From: JAKZVK01 sp965237575
Lineage (GTDB): Bacteria > Acidobacteriota > Terriglobia > Bryobacterales > UBA6623
DNA: 64,000 nucleotides
Reading direction: 5' to 3'
NCBI GenBank assembly: GCA_965237575.1
Contig: CBDEGI010000003.1
Span: 1-64,000, forward strand
Part shown: one piece after another, positions 49,493 through 59,615 of the stretch
How the letters are laid out: each line of letters starts with the position of its first letter
Position numbering within the stretch: the stretch's first letter is position 1
Program-made: the position numbers and the translations under genes
Notes under the pieces: model-generated
Told to the model about the DNA's origin: nothing
The model's database searches: none
The model's input: only the letters and a program-made list of their open reading frames with translations

Positions 49493-49872
49493 CTCCGCCG
49501 ACTGGCACAAGTTATTGAAAGCACTATAGATGTCTTGTAAGTGCCCTGATTCCAGGAACTTGACACTTGTCTCGTCAGTCTATCTGGTTCCCTTGAGTCT
49601 GCCTGGTGCTCTCTAGAAACCGACACCAAACAGACACCAAACTACTTCGGTTCCTCGGTCAGAGCGCCTAGCTCTCAACATCGATAGGTTCACGAAATCT
49701 TTACGGGGTGGCTAACGCACGGACGGTAAGTCGTGCGAGACCTTTACTCACTTAGACTCACAGTAGGATCGATGCGCTTCAGCGATCCAGGTGGTTCCGA
49801 CGTTCTATCTTTGGAGCGTCGTTCGTCGGGCTCGACGAGGTTCATTCCACGCTCGGCGAGGTCGCGATCGCA
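49493..49872. other. Non-coding stretch with a short direct repeat
   Basis: No gene recognised. Around 49620 the motif gacaccaaa occurs twice, two bases apart, next to the possible att remnant. Confidence 0.3.
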
Positions 49873-50418
49873 TTAACCCGTCGCGCCCCGAGCCGGGACA
49901 GTTTCGGTGATTGAGGTGCGGGAGAACGGCTCCTGGAGATGCCACGGCGAGCGAAGTCGGCACGCGCCTTCCGCCTGTACGTCGAACCCCTCCCAGCTGT
50001 AGTCGCCCTGCGCAAGACCCGGCACGTTGCCTTTCACACTCATTTTTGCGCGGATCGGTTGCATGATCGACGACGGGAGTCGCATGCCGAACCGGGTGTA
50101 GAAAAAGTACCCCAGGAACTTGCTGACTACCGGCTGGCAAAGCATCGTACGCACAGGATCGAAGAGCGGAAACTCGTCGGGCTTACAGATTTCTCCGTAG
50201 GCTTCGAAGGTCCCCGTGACGATAGTCTTGCCCAGAATGAGCGATGAGATCCGGAGTCCGGCAGTGTCCGCGTGGAACCGTTTCAACTCCTTTTTGTAGG
50301 CGAACAAACGTCCCCCAACGAGCGGCGCGATCGCGTCAAGATACAGTATCGGATTGTAAATGAACGGGAGGCCAGCGAGACGTTCCGGCTGCATCGGGAC
50401 CGCATCGGCGACATCTTC
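49873..50418 (-). CDS. Hypothetical protein, possibly acetoacetate-decarboxylase-like fragment
   Basis: The minus-strand frame opens just after a stop and reads PMQPERLAGLPFIYNPILYL, then GGRLFAYKKELKRF, then SKFLGYFFYTRFGMRLPSSI, and ends near 49873. The pattern YLD...APLVGGRLFAYKK resembles the acetoacetate decarboxylase-like fold, but the match is from memory and weak. The N-terminal part of that fold is missing, so the gene is either 5'-truncated or frameshifted. The plus-strand frame over 50272-50601 is an alternative reading. Confidence 0.3.
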   Translation of the reverse strand, partial: EDVADAVPMQPERLAGLPFIYNPILYLDAIAPLVGGRLFAYKKELKRFHADTAGLRISSLILGKTIVTGTFEAYGEICKPDEFPLFDPVRTMLCQPVVSKFLGYFFYTRFGMRLPSSIMQPIRAKMSVKGNVPGLAQGDYSWEGFDVQAEGACRLRSPWHLQEPFSRTSITETVPARGATG

Positions 50419-50711
50419 CTGTTAGGAAAGCAGCACGTCGCCTTTGGCGCGCTGGAGAAAGCACGCGAGACGGTCAGCGTGCGCTCTCACGGTTCGCGCT
50501 TCGAGTCCACCGTTCCCATCCTCGCTTACGGGGCTCCGGAGCCGCCCGAGCCGTACGAGTGCAACCTCGACCTCGGGCGTCTATTCATGTGGGAGGCTTG
50601 AAGGCCGCCAGGCTGTGCGCATCTGATCTCTACGCTAGAAGCGTACTCTGCGACTTCGCGGCATGGACAGGTCAGTCCATCTTCTCTGTCACCGGCGGCG
50701 TGGTCACGCCG

Positions 50712-53700
50712 TCACGCCACCTGCTCGTTGGTGTGCATGCGCTCAACATCGCCCACTTGATCCTCGTCGATGGCCAAGTTCAGACCACTGGCCGTAACCG
50801 CGGTTGGTCCATACAACACAGCCCAGCCTCCGTGGACCCCGTCCATGGCCGCCTGGCTGACCACCGCGGCGGTGACTGTAGCGAAACCGCTGAGGCCATA
50901 GTTATACGGAGGGGCGTCACCCACGCCCAACACCGTGTCGGAACCTAGGGCGGCCTGGTACGCCACCCCTGAGATGGTCCCGCTGCCCGACTCGATCACG
51001 ATGTAGCCGATCGTCTCGTCCGCGCGTACAAGATTCGGGTCTTCGCCGACATGCTTGCCCACATAGAGCACGCTCGCCGAGGGCGGGCTCAGGGGGTCAT
51101 TGCCGCGGCTCCAGAAGGCGGAGAATTCGGCGTCGTTGTAGGTCATCACCTGCCCAACCACCGCGGGATTGGTGTAGGTGTTCACGTAGCTCCTGCTTTG
51201 GCCAAGCCAAGACGCGTCATGATCGGTGACCGTGGAGGTGAATGTGACTGCCTCCATGGTGATCCCATGCTGCACGTCTGTGTAGATGCCCTCTTCCGCC
51301 ACGGCGCAGTGTACGTCGATACCACTGATGATCGGCGACGTCGAGCCATCGGCCCGGTCCACGCGCACGTCGAAACTGCTGCCGGACGCGTTCTGGATGC
51401 GCGGAACCAACGGCGGGTCCGAGCTTTCGTAGTTGGCCGAGCAGACGACCACCGGGGAGGTATAGACGTTCGTGAGTGGTGAAACGGTCGTCCAGGCATC
51501 GTTGCTAACACCGGAAACCACGAGGTTCTCCCACACGAGGACCGGGGGCGAAGCGAGTACGGTGACGTTCACCATGTCTGACCCGGGTAACCCGCCCAAA
51601 TCGACGACGTCAGCGGTGATCGTATGCAATCCGGGGATGGTGAGAGGCGCCATGAAATTTGCTACACCGGTCGCCAAGGAGCCTTCCAGATCGGAGGTCC
51701 AGGACAGCGACGATGATATGACTCCGTCTTCCGGGTCGGTGGCGGAACCGGTGAACGTAACATTTGCGCCTGCGATCACCACGGCGCCGTCAGCCGGGCT
51801 GCTGATCACGACGGTGGGGGCCACGTTCGGGTCGTCGATTGTGATGCTGATGGAGTCGAAACCCGTGTTGAAATCCGAATCGGTCGCTGTAGCCTTGATT
51901 ACATGCGTGCCCACCGACAGCGTGGATGTCGAGAAGCTACCTCCGGTTCCGATCGAGCCCATATCGAGGTTAGATGTCCAATCGAGAGATGCTGTGACAT
52001 CACCGTCTTGGGGATCGGTAGCCGTTCCGGTGAAAAAGATGTTGTCCCCTTCATTGAAATTGGCGCCGTCGGCCGGAGACGTGATGGTGACGACGGGGTC
52101 GGGGCCGGTCCCGAAAGCAAGGTAGGCCACCTGCTCGTTGGTGTGCAAGCGCTCAACATCGCCCACTTGATCCTCGTCGATGGCCAAGTTCAGACCACTG
52201 GCCGTAACCGCGGTTGGTCCATACAACACAGCCCAGCCTCCGTGGAGCCCGTCCATGGCCGCCTGGCTGACCACCGCGGCGGTAACTGTAGCGAAACCGC
52301 TGAGGCCATAGTTATACGGAGGGGCGTCACCCACGCCAAGTACAGTGCCTGTCCCCAGACCGGCTTCATACGCGACAGTCCCTATGTTCCCGCTGCCCGA
52401 CTCGATCACGATGTAGCCGATCGTCTCGTCCGCGCGTACAAGATTCGGGTCTTCGCCGACATGCTTGCCCACATAGAGCACGCTCGCCGAGGGCGGGCTC
52501 AGGCGGTCATTGCCGCGGCTCCAGAAGGCGGAGAATTCGGCGTCGTTGTAGGTCATCACCTGCCCAACCACCGCGGGATTGGTGTAGGTGTTCACGTACC
52601 CTCTGTTCTCGCCAGCCCAGGAGCCGTCATGATCGGTGACCGTGGAGGTGAATGTGACTGCCTCCATGTCGATTCCTTGGACACCCTGGGTGTAGATGCC
52701 TTCCTCCACCACCACGCAGTGCACATCGACGCCGCTGGCCAAGGGGTCCGTAGGCGTCGTGTCGGCCCGGTCCACGCGCACGTCGAAACTGCTGCCGGAC
52801 GCGTTCTGGATGCGCGGAACCAACGGCGGGTCCGAGCTTTCGTAGTTGGCCGAGCAGACGACCACCGGGGAGGTATAGGTGTTCGTGAGAGGTCCCGCGG
52901 TCGTCCAGGCATCGTTGCTAACACCGGAAACCACGAGGTTCTCCCACACGAGGACCGGGGGCGAAGCGAGTACGGTGACGTTCACCATGTCTGACCCGGG
53001 TAACCCGCCCAAATCGACGACGTCAGCGGTGATCGTATGCAATCCGGGCATGGTGAGAGGCGCCATGAAAGTTGCTCCACCGGGCAAGGTGCCTTCCAGA
53101 TTGGAGGTCCAGGACAGCGACGATGATATGTCTCCGTCTTCCGGGTCGGTGGCGGAACCGGTGAACGTAACATTTGCGCCTGCGATCACCACGGCGCCGT
53201 CAGCCGGGCTGCTGATCACGACGGTGGGGGCCACGTTCGGGTCGATTGTGATGCTGATGGAGTCGAAACCCGTGTTGGAATTCGAATCGGTCGCTGTAGC
53301 CGTGATTACATGCGTGCCCACCGACAGCGTGGATGTCGAGAAGCTACCTCCGGTTCCGATCGAGCCCATATCGAGGTTAGATGTCCAATCGAGAGATGCT
53401 GTGACATCACCGTCTTGGGGATCGGTAGCCGTTCCGGTGAAAAAGATGTTGTCCCCTTCATTGAAATTGGCGCCGTCGGCCGGAGACGTGATGGTGACGA
53501 CGGGGTCGGGGCCGGTCCCGAAAGCAAGGTAGGCCACCTGCTCGTTGGTGTGCAAGCGCTCAACATCGCCCACTTGATCCTCGTCGATGGCCAAGTTCAG
53601 ACCACTGGCCGTAACCGCGGTTGGTCCATACAACACAGCCCAGCCTCCGTTGACCCCGTCCATGGCCGCCTGGCTGACCACCGCGGCAGTGACTGTAGCG

Positions 53701-54355
53701 AAACCGGTGAGGCCATAGTTATACGGAGGGGCGTCACCCACGCCAAGTACAGTGCCTGTCCCCAGACCGGCTTCATACGCGACAGTCCCTATGTTCCCGC
53801 TGCCCGACTCGATCACGATGTAGCCGATCGTATCGTCCGCGCGTACAAGATTCGGGTCTTCGCCGACATGCTTGCCCACATAGAGCACGCTCGCCGAGGG
53901 CGGGCTCAGGGGGTCATTGCCGCGGCTCCAGAAGGCGGAGAATTCGGCGTCGTTGTAGGTCATCACCTGCCCCACGACCACGGGATTGGTGTAGGTGTTC
54001 GCGTAGCTCCTGCTTTGGCCAAGCCAAGACGCGTCATGATCGGTGACCGTGGAGGTGAATGTGACTGCTTCCATGGTGATCCCATGCTGCACGTCTGTGT
54101 AGATGCCCTCTTCCGCCACGGCGCAGTGTACGTCGATACCACTGATGATCGGCGACGTCGAGCCATCGGCCCGGTCCACGCGCACGTCGAAACTGCTGCC
54201 GGACGCGTTCTGGATGCGCGGAACCAACGGCGGGTCCGAGCTTTCGTAGTTGGCCGAGCAGACGACCACCGGGGAGGTATAGACGTTCGTGAGTGGTGAA
54301 ACGGTCGTCCAGGCATCGTTGCTAACACCGGAAACCACGAGGTTCTCCCACACGA
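50712..54355 (-). repeat. Three tandem near-identical modules, period about 1,404-1,413 bp
   Basis: The marker cgaggttctcccacacgagg recurs at 51521, 52934 and 54338, giving periods of 1,413 and 1,404 bp. Long stretches are base-identical between units. The C-terminal unit lacks the following Ig-like pair. Differences cluster in short patches (for example around 52600-52760), consistent with recent duplication plus gene conversion. Confidence 0.85.
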
Positions 54356-56644
54356 GGGTCGAGGGCGTGGCGAGGATCCGGACGTTGTCGAGCTGGAAGA
54401 AGCCAAATCCGGTTCCCGGCTCCGGGGTATCCCATACAAACTTGATGCGCACGGCCTGCCCCGCGAGGGCGGTCAAATCGACGACTCCCGCTGGATATCC
54501 GGGCCCTCCTCCTGAAGGATTGTCAGTATCTTCTTCAAACCCGCCGTTCGTCGCGGACAAGATGACTTCGCTTTGCAGCGGCGCTCCGCCGCCCGAAGGC
54601 TCTATCACGACGCTGAACGTGCGGTCCACGGTGGACCCGAAGCGGAAGAGCTCCCACGCAGCCCGATAGTCGAACAGCAGATGGGTGGCTTCGGACGGCA
54701 GGCTAACATCCTGGTATAGCTCTCTCAGGTTAGGAGAGCCTGGCGTCACCGGATCGTCTCCGTTGAAGTCGTGGAGTGCTGCATACTGCCCGTGTGTTGG
54801 TGCACTGGTGAAGTAATCAAGGGTTTCCGGCGGGGCAGAGAAAGTGTCCGCGGGAAACTCGACGCCGGCGCCAGCAACGCTCAGAGGCAGGCTCGGAGTG
54901 GATGCCGGATCGATCTCTGTGAGGGTCCAGCCGCTGAAGTCACCGGTTTCAAAGCTGCCGTTGATGATCGGATTGAGTGGGTCAGCGGAAATGTTGATAG
55001 TTGCGACGGCGGCCGCCCCGTTATTCGACTCGTCGCTTTCGCCGATGTCGTTGTCGAGGTCAACAAGAAGTCCGACATAGTAGGTTCCCGGCAGCAATTC
55101 CGGCACGTTGACGAAGCCGTCACAGCTGCCGCTGTCGCCGGGGGGCCGGGGCTTGCGGCCAGGCCTGCTGAGGTGCACGTAGACCCAGTGGGGACGTCGT
55201 CGGCATTGATCACCATGTCCGTCGAAAAATAGATTCCTACGTCAAACCCGGCACTGGCAGCGGTTCCTAGGTTGCTGAAGCTTGAGGTCACCGCTATCTG
55301 AGAGCCGAGGTTGGCGCTTCCCGGCGCGGTCACGGAGTCCGCGGAAATATCAACATTGGAACCCGGGAGTGCTATCCAGCAATCTCGGATCCCGATACTC
55401 CCGAGATCCACGGTTGCGCCGGCCGCTAGGCTGTTAACGGTAGCCAGGTTGTCGAAGGTCGTGCTCTGACCTGGCAGATCCAGGAGGTTTGAGTTAATGG
55501 TCGTGTTGTTATAGCGGAAGGCTGAGTAGACAGTCGGAGCCGCAGGCGGACTGCTGTCCAAAGTGCGTGCAAAGATCGTATAGGATTCACCGCCGGGCAG
55601 AGGCGGCACATTCAGGTCCACAGAACCGTCTGCCGGTTCGCCCGGGAGCCCGGCCCGTAGCTGGGAGCCGCTAAACACTTCCACTCGATTTGTGCCTGTC
55701 AGCCCTTCCGGGGTGCGGTAGGCCCACACGGAGACGCCGGTCGCATCCTCGCAAGCGCCGCCCTTTTTCAGATCGAGGTGGATGATTCCGCGATCACCCA
55801 GAGTCGCGGCGTGCTGAGGGTTCGCGGTCCTCGCATAGGTGCGTAGGAGCGAAGCCTTGTCGTCCTCTTCCAAGCTGCGGACATTGATGTCGTTGGTGAT
55901 CGCGAGATTCGCCATCGTTGCACTCGTCGCGTCCACCCCGGTGGTGTTGCCGACCGTAGAGTGCGAGAGTGCCACGAAATGGCCGCCTTCGTGCGATGCG
56001 ACGGATTGAACGTCAAACTCGCCCACGGAAGGCCCGGCCGATGTCGACCATGCGTCGGCGCTGTCGAACTCCATGCCGCAATCGATCAATGCACCCTTCG
56101 GGTAGGTCACGCCGATCCCGCCCGGAAATGGGATTGGTCCTCCCGCGGTGGGCAGTACAGTGCCGCCAGACCCGTCGTCAACGGTTATCGTGTCCGCCGT
56201 CAGGGCCCAGCAGGGTGTGATGGCCAAGGTTCCGCCCGCGGCTCCGGATGTCCAAACCACCGCGTTGACGCCGTCCAGCGCAGCCGCATCCGTGACCGCC
56301 GTAGCACCGGCCAGGTTCACGATCGGAACGGCCGGCTCCTCCGCCAGTCCGTCGTCCACGGCTTCCCAGTTGTTAAAAGCTTGCTCGAGTTCGGTCTCGA
56401 AGGCCGCCTGAACTACCGGGATACCCGCCGGATTGTGGAATATCTCGATCGCTGCCGCTTCGGTTCCGTCAAACAACCGCTGGTCCCAAAAGGTGTCGAA
56501 GATCACGCCTGCGTCCTCCCGGTCGAGGTCGTCGCCGGCGCGTACCGTTCCCGCGGACCACATCCCCGCCAGCAGTGCCAGCAAGAGCCCGAATAGAACG
56601 AGTGATGGAAGTGGCTTCTTTTTGAATGGTTCTCTCTTGGTCAT
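50712..56644 (-). CDS. Giant secreted metzincin-like metalloprotease with CARDB and repeated lectin/Ig-like modules, one frameshift
   Basis: About 1,975 codons. ATG 56644 gives a signal peptide (LPSLVLFGLLLALLAGMWSA). The catalytic region near residue 220 has HEGGHFVALSHS, a metzincin-type HExxHxxxxxH zinc site with Ala in place of the usual Gly. A CARDB-like domain follows (VDISADSVTAPGSANLGSQI); near 55150 the frame shifts within it and continues with PELLPGTYYVGLLVDLDND. Next is a carbohydrate-binding-like domain (NGSFETGDFSGWTLTEID), then three large modules starting WENLVVSGVSNDAW, the first two followed by two Ig/PKD-like domains (VVTITSPADGANF, TVVISSPADGAVV). The C-terminus stops after THTNEQ-type MHTNEQVA inside the third module. 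Stop-to-start spacing to the upstream secreted gene is one base. Probably an extracellular protease bound to a surface polymer. Confidence 0.78.
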
Positions 56645-56645
56645 C

Positions 56646-57242
56646 TTAGTTGTTACCTTGCCGCGATCGGCTGAGCCCGCGTACCTTGTCCAGGAATGCC
56701 TCTAAGTTCTCCGGCCGGCCGCTCGGCGCCACGGTGCCCTCCGAGCCCCCATCCGCCCGATTGACGGGGACGAGCCCATCGACAGTTCCAATGGGTTTGA
56801 AACTCGATTTACCGTCGAGAGGTTGGCCAAAGAAGACGAGTTCCTCTCCGGTGCTAAGATCCGGGACGCCCGGAACGGCCAACCGCACGTTTCCGAGCGC
56901 GCCCCCAAGCACAGCCACTGTCACGCTGCTCTGCGCTCCGCCTTTCAAGGTTTCTTGCACCACCAGGTTGTAGTGGGTATAAATCACGCGGCCCACCCAC
57001 TTGGCTTCGCTGCTGGCCACAATCCCTCGAACGATGAGGGTCGACCGCTCCGTGAGCTGCTCAACGTTCACCGGTCCACCGCCATCAATCTGAGTCGCAC
57101 CATTCGGCTGGGGTAGCGCCTGGCCGAACAGCGGGGTGGAAAGTACCATTGACCCGGCCATCACTAGTCCGGCCAGCAGCAGCGATCTGCCATCGCGGCG
57201 GAGTAGACGGCTCAAGAGCCCGTCAGTATTTGATTTGATGAA
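56646..57242 (-). pseudogene. Small secreted protein, 5' end interrupted by a MITE
   Basis: A 3' body of about 195 codons coding for an exported protein of unknown family: hydrophobic leader (SLLLAGLVMAGSMVLSTPLF), then IVRGIVASSEAKWVGRVIYT, HYNLVVQETLKGG, LSTGEELVFFGQPLDGK and GLVPVNRADGG. Removing the 276-bp element and one copy of ttgatgaa rebuilds an ATG (57528-57530) followed by KFIKSNTDGLL in frame, so the element entered after codon 4. The native ATG now reads into a TAG inside the element. The frame is nevertheless open from a GTG at 57479 within the element, so a fused product is possible. It ends one base before the protease gene start, with which it was probably an operon. Confidence 0.78.
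57235..57242. repeat. Left target duplication of the MITE
   Basis: ttgatgaa, identical to 57519-57526. Confidence 0.85.
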
Positions 57243-57518
57243 AGTGGGGTATCCATTTGACTCAGGTGACCACAACATACTGTGGTTGGCCATTGGCGGC
57301 CCCCGGAAAGGCTTGCCGATAGCACCACGTTTCCAAGCCTGCGATGGCCATGGCGCGTGCGTAATCCTTGATCGGCCCGAAACGCAGCCTCGTGGCCCAA
57401 TTGCCTGCAGACCGGCGTCTGGCGCCCCAGGGTGCATTCTGGGTGCAGTGTGCTGGCGTCCATGGATCGACCAAACCACAACGCCTAGGGGCTACCTGAG
57501 TCAAGTGGATACCCCATT
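57243..57518. mobile_element. 276-bp MITE related to the IS1595-type element
   Basis: The ends are inverted repeats beginning agtggggtatcca at the left and the complement of aatggggtatccactt at the right, sharing cttgactcaggt with the IS1595-type element at 9736. An 8-bp target duplication (ttgatgaa) flanks it. There is no transposase inside; subterminal ccaaaccaca is also shared. It is most simply a non-autonomous derivative mobilised by an IS1595-type transposase. Confidence 0.85.
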
Positions 57519-57526
57519 TTGATGAA
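57519..57526. repeat. Right target duplication of the MITE
   Basis: ttgatgaa, matching 57235-57242; the gene's original ATG follows immediately on the minus strand (complement of 57528-57530). Confidence 0.85.
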
Positions 57527-57692
57527 TTTCATGGGGTTCTCTCTGACAGAAACGAACGCCCAGAAGGGTTCCAGGGCTGCGATCAGTTTGCACCGCCACC
57601 TTCGCGATGGTCAATAGTACGGTCGGGCCATTTAGACACTGCGTTCCCATTAGTTTCGATCTAAGTACCAGTAGACCGAGTCTGAAATCTGC

Positions 57693-58052
57693 CTACTCGC
57701 CACTTTTCTCCTCGGCGACCTTGACCATAATATGCGCGTAGGGGGTGTCCTTCCACATCACATGAACTGGGTCAGTCGGATCGGTCGAAAGACCCTCAAG
57801 GGCAGCCGGGTCCGGCACAAGGATCATGAGATGCGGACCCTCCTTAACCCACTGATTCTCGTCAGAGGGCTCCGTGGCAAAAGGATCGACTTTGCTGACA
57901 CCGAGGGCTTGCCCCTCGCCGGCAAGCATGTAGGAGATGCTGAATTGATTGACCTCGGGATTGGGCGTAGACGCTGGAGCGGCGGTCGGTGCGGTGGCGG
58001 CGTTCCGGCAGGCAGGGCACGAGACGGAAGTGAGACGCTGTTTGGGGTGCAT
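57693..58052 (-). pseudogene. Conserved hypothetical protein, C-terminal part
   Basis: About 95 residues match a conserved exported hypothetical family I recognise only by its C-terminal signature: FSISYMLAGEG, DPFATEPSDENQWVKEGPHL, MILVPDPAALEGLSTDP, VMWKDTPYAHIMVKVAE. The N-terminal region of the family is not readable upstream in any single frame. MIRFSKTLLRLLSAAAISG at 58348 could be its leader after several shifts. Probably a decayed gene. Function unknown. Confidence 0.5.
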
Positions 58053-58433
58053 CCATCAACCTCTGGAGCGAGAGGACACGAGGCCGTATTGGGCAGCCGA
58101 CCTGCAGATGCGTTACCGGGCTAACGAGTATCTCTAAAATAGAGCGCTGAGATGAGTTTTAGGCTCGAAGTGGGATTCGGGGCCGTACCGCCTTGCGGAA
58201 ACGTCGAGAAACGTCTAGAACGCCTATAACGGCATGCGTTGAGGCCCTGGCCTGCTTTGGGAACGGCTCCGTGCGAAATTCGGCGCCGACAACCGGAAAT
58301 CGCCGCGGCCGACAGGAGGCGCAGAAGGGTTTTGCTGAACCGGATCATGCTTCACCCCCGCTCATGGTGAGAACTTGCTCAAGTTGATCGACCACGCCCG
58401 CGAGAAACTCTTGACCGCCCGCTTAGTCCTGCG

Positions 58434-58553
58434 TGGATACATACCGTCGGAATCTCGTTCGAAGGTCGACGAGAGATGGATCGGTGGGGACAAAGCGCCG
58501 GTGGGACCGTCAACATTCCGCCCCGCGTGCACAGCGAGCGTTTCAACTCTCAT
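58434..58553 (-). pseudogene. Cys/Met-metabolism PLP enzyme, N-terminal fragment
   Basis: Forty residues (MRVETLAVHAGRNVDGPTGA then LSPPIHLSSTFERDSDGMYP) match the start of cystathionine gamma-synthase / methionine gamma-lyase type enzymes. The similarity ends at YPR; the rest of the roughly 390-aa enzyme, with the PLP lysine, is absent. It is a remnant left by deletion. Confidence 0.6.
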
Positions 58554-58559
58554 GGCACC

Positions 58560-59168
58560 AATACTACCGAGCTAACAAACTGAGCTGTTGGAAGCTCGTG
58601 GCGCGAAGCGTCTGAGAATCCCAATTCGGTGACGACAAACTGTAATTGTGGTTAGGGGTGTACTGCGCCCAACTGTGGATTTGTGCGGCGCAGCGCAGGT
58701 GCGGAATCGAATTCCCAAAACGAGGCAGCTCCCACGGCTACAGCGATCAGTAACCCGGATGTGCCGCCTTCCGCGAATCCCCATCATCGGAAGATCCGGC
58801 GGAACGGGAGCCGAGACGAGAGAATGGTGTCAGAGGAACCAGGAGGGACGGATGGAGGATCTCCTCTGCTACTACAGTCGCTACGACGAAGCGAACAGGC
58901 TCTTCCAGGGCTCAGGGCTACCGAGGACTCGCCGCTCCTCAAGCTGAGCCCGCGTCTGCAGGTCCTCGGCCTTCAAAGCAAGCAGCTCCTTTCTGAGCGC
59001 GGGCTGTGGCACGGTGTCCCTACTATACAAAACTTCCGACATGTCCCGGTTTCGCGGAAGTCACGGGCGCGGGCAGGATTCAAGTTGGGCTGAATCCTGA
59101 CTAGTCGGCATAGCGGGATTCATGGACGGCGATGCCGCCGCATGCGCTGACGCGGCGGCTCGCTGATG
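58560..59168. other. Decayed or non-coding stretch
   Basis: About 0.6 kb between two gene remnants. No frame shows a recognisable domain. Confidence 0.35.
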
Positions 59169-59330
59169 TCATCCAAGTTCCGGCTCAAGTCCCATGGTGT
59201 CGTTCACGGCGTGTCGGAGCTTCTGCTTCGACCCGAGATACCGCTCCGTCGTCTCAACCGACACGTGGCCGAGTAGGAACTGGATCTGCTGAAGTTCTCC
59301 TCCGGCCACGTGGCAGAGCCGCGCACATCT
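59169..59330 (-). pseudogene. Tyrosine-recombinase (phage-type integrase) C-terminal remnant
   Basis: Residues RCARLCHVAGGELQQIQFLL, then GHVSVETTERYLGSKQKLRH and the end AVNDTMGLEPELG match the last 50 residues of phage-type integrases, including the GH of box II and the nucleophile Tyr in ERYLG. The upstream Arg-containing box (HDLRRT) and the whole catalytic core are missing; unrelated sequence precedes it. A remnant of an integrated element, possibly linked to the tRNA-Ser fragment at 49471. Confidence 0.6.
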
Positions 59331-59615
59331 GCAAGTCAATGGATCTTTGAAGGAGATTTCGACAACCCGGTCACTGCCGCCCAGGGGGACATTGTCTACG
59401 CTCCAGCGAAGGCGTTTCACATCCCCCGGTTTTCCGGTGACGAAGGGGTCAACTGTCGCCTGACCAGCAGTACATTCCCGAGCGCGAATCACATCTTTGA
59501 TGCCTCGCCGCACTAGGGCGTCTTAACACTAACGAGGGCCTCGACGATGAGGGCGAAGTTAAGGGCGATGGGCTAGCTTCAAGGTGGTTATGGAACTCAT
59601 GGCGCTGAACAAGGT

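Noticed and set aside
49471..49545. A complete tRNA-Ser gene
   Set aside because: Only about 22 bases of the 3' end match; no anticodon arm, D-arm or 5' acceptor strand follows.
50272..50601. Plus-strand ORF opposite the possible decarboxylase-like fragment
   Set aside because: No recognisable motif; the minus-strand reading looks more protein-like, though neither is strong.
51903..54299. Long plus-strand frames of 363 and 329 codons antisense to the protease
   Set aside because: They repeat with the 1.4-kb modules and mirror the minus-strand coding sequence; no independent start signals or homology.
50712..54355. Possible CRISPR or satellite array
   Set aside because: The repeat period is 1.4 kb, in frame with a protein; there are no short repeats with unique spacers anywhere in the window.
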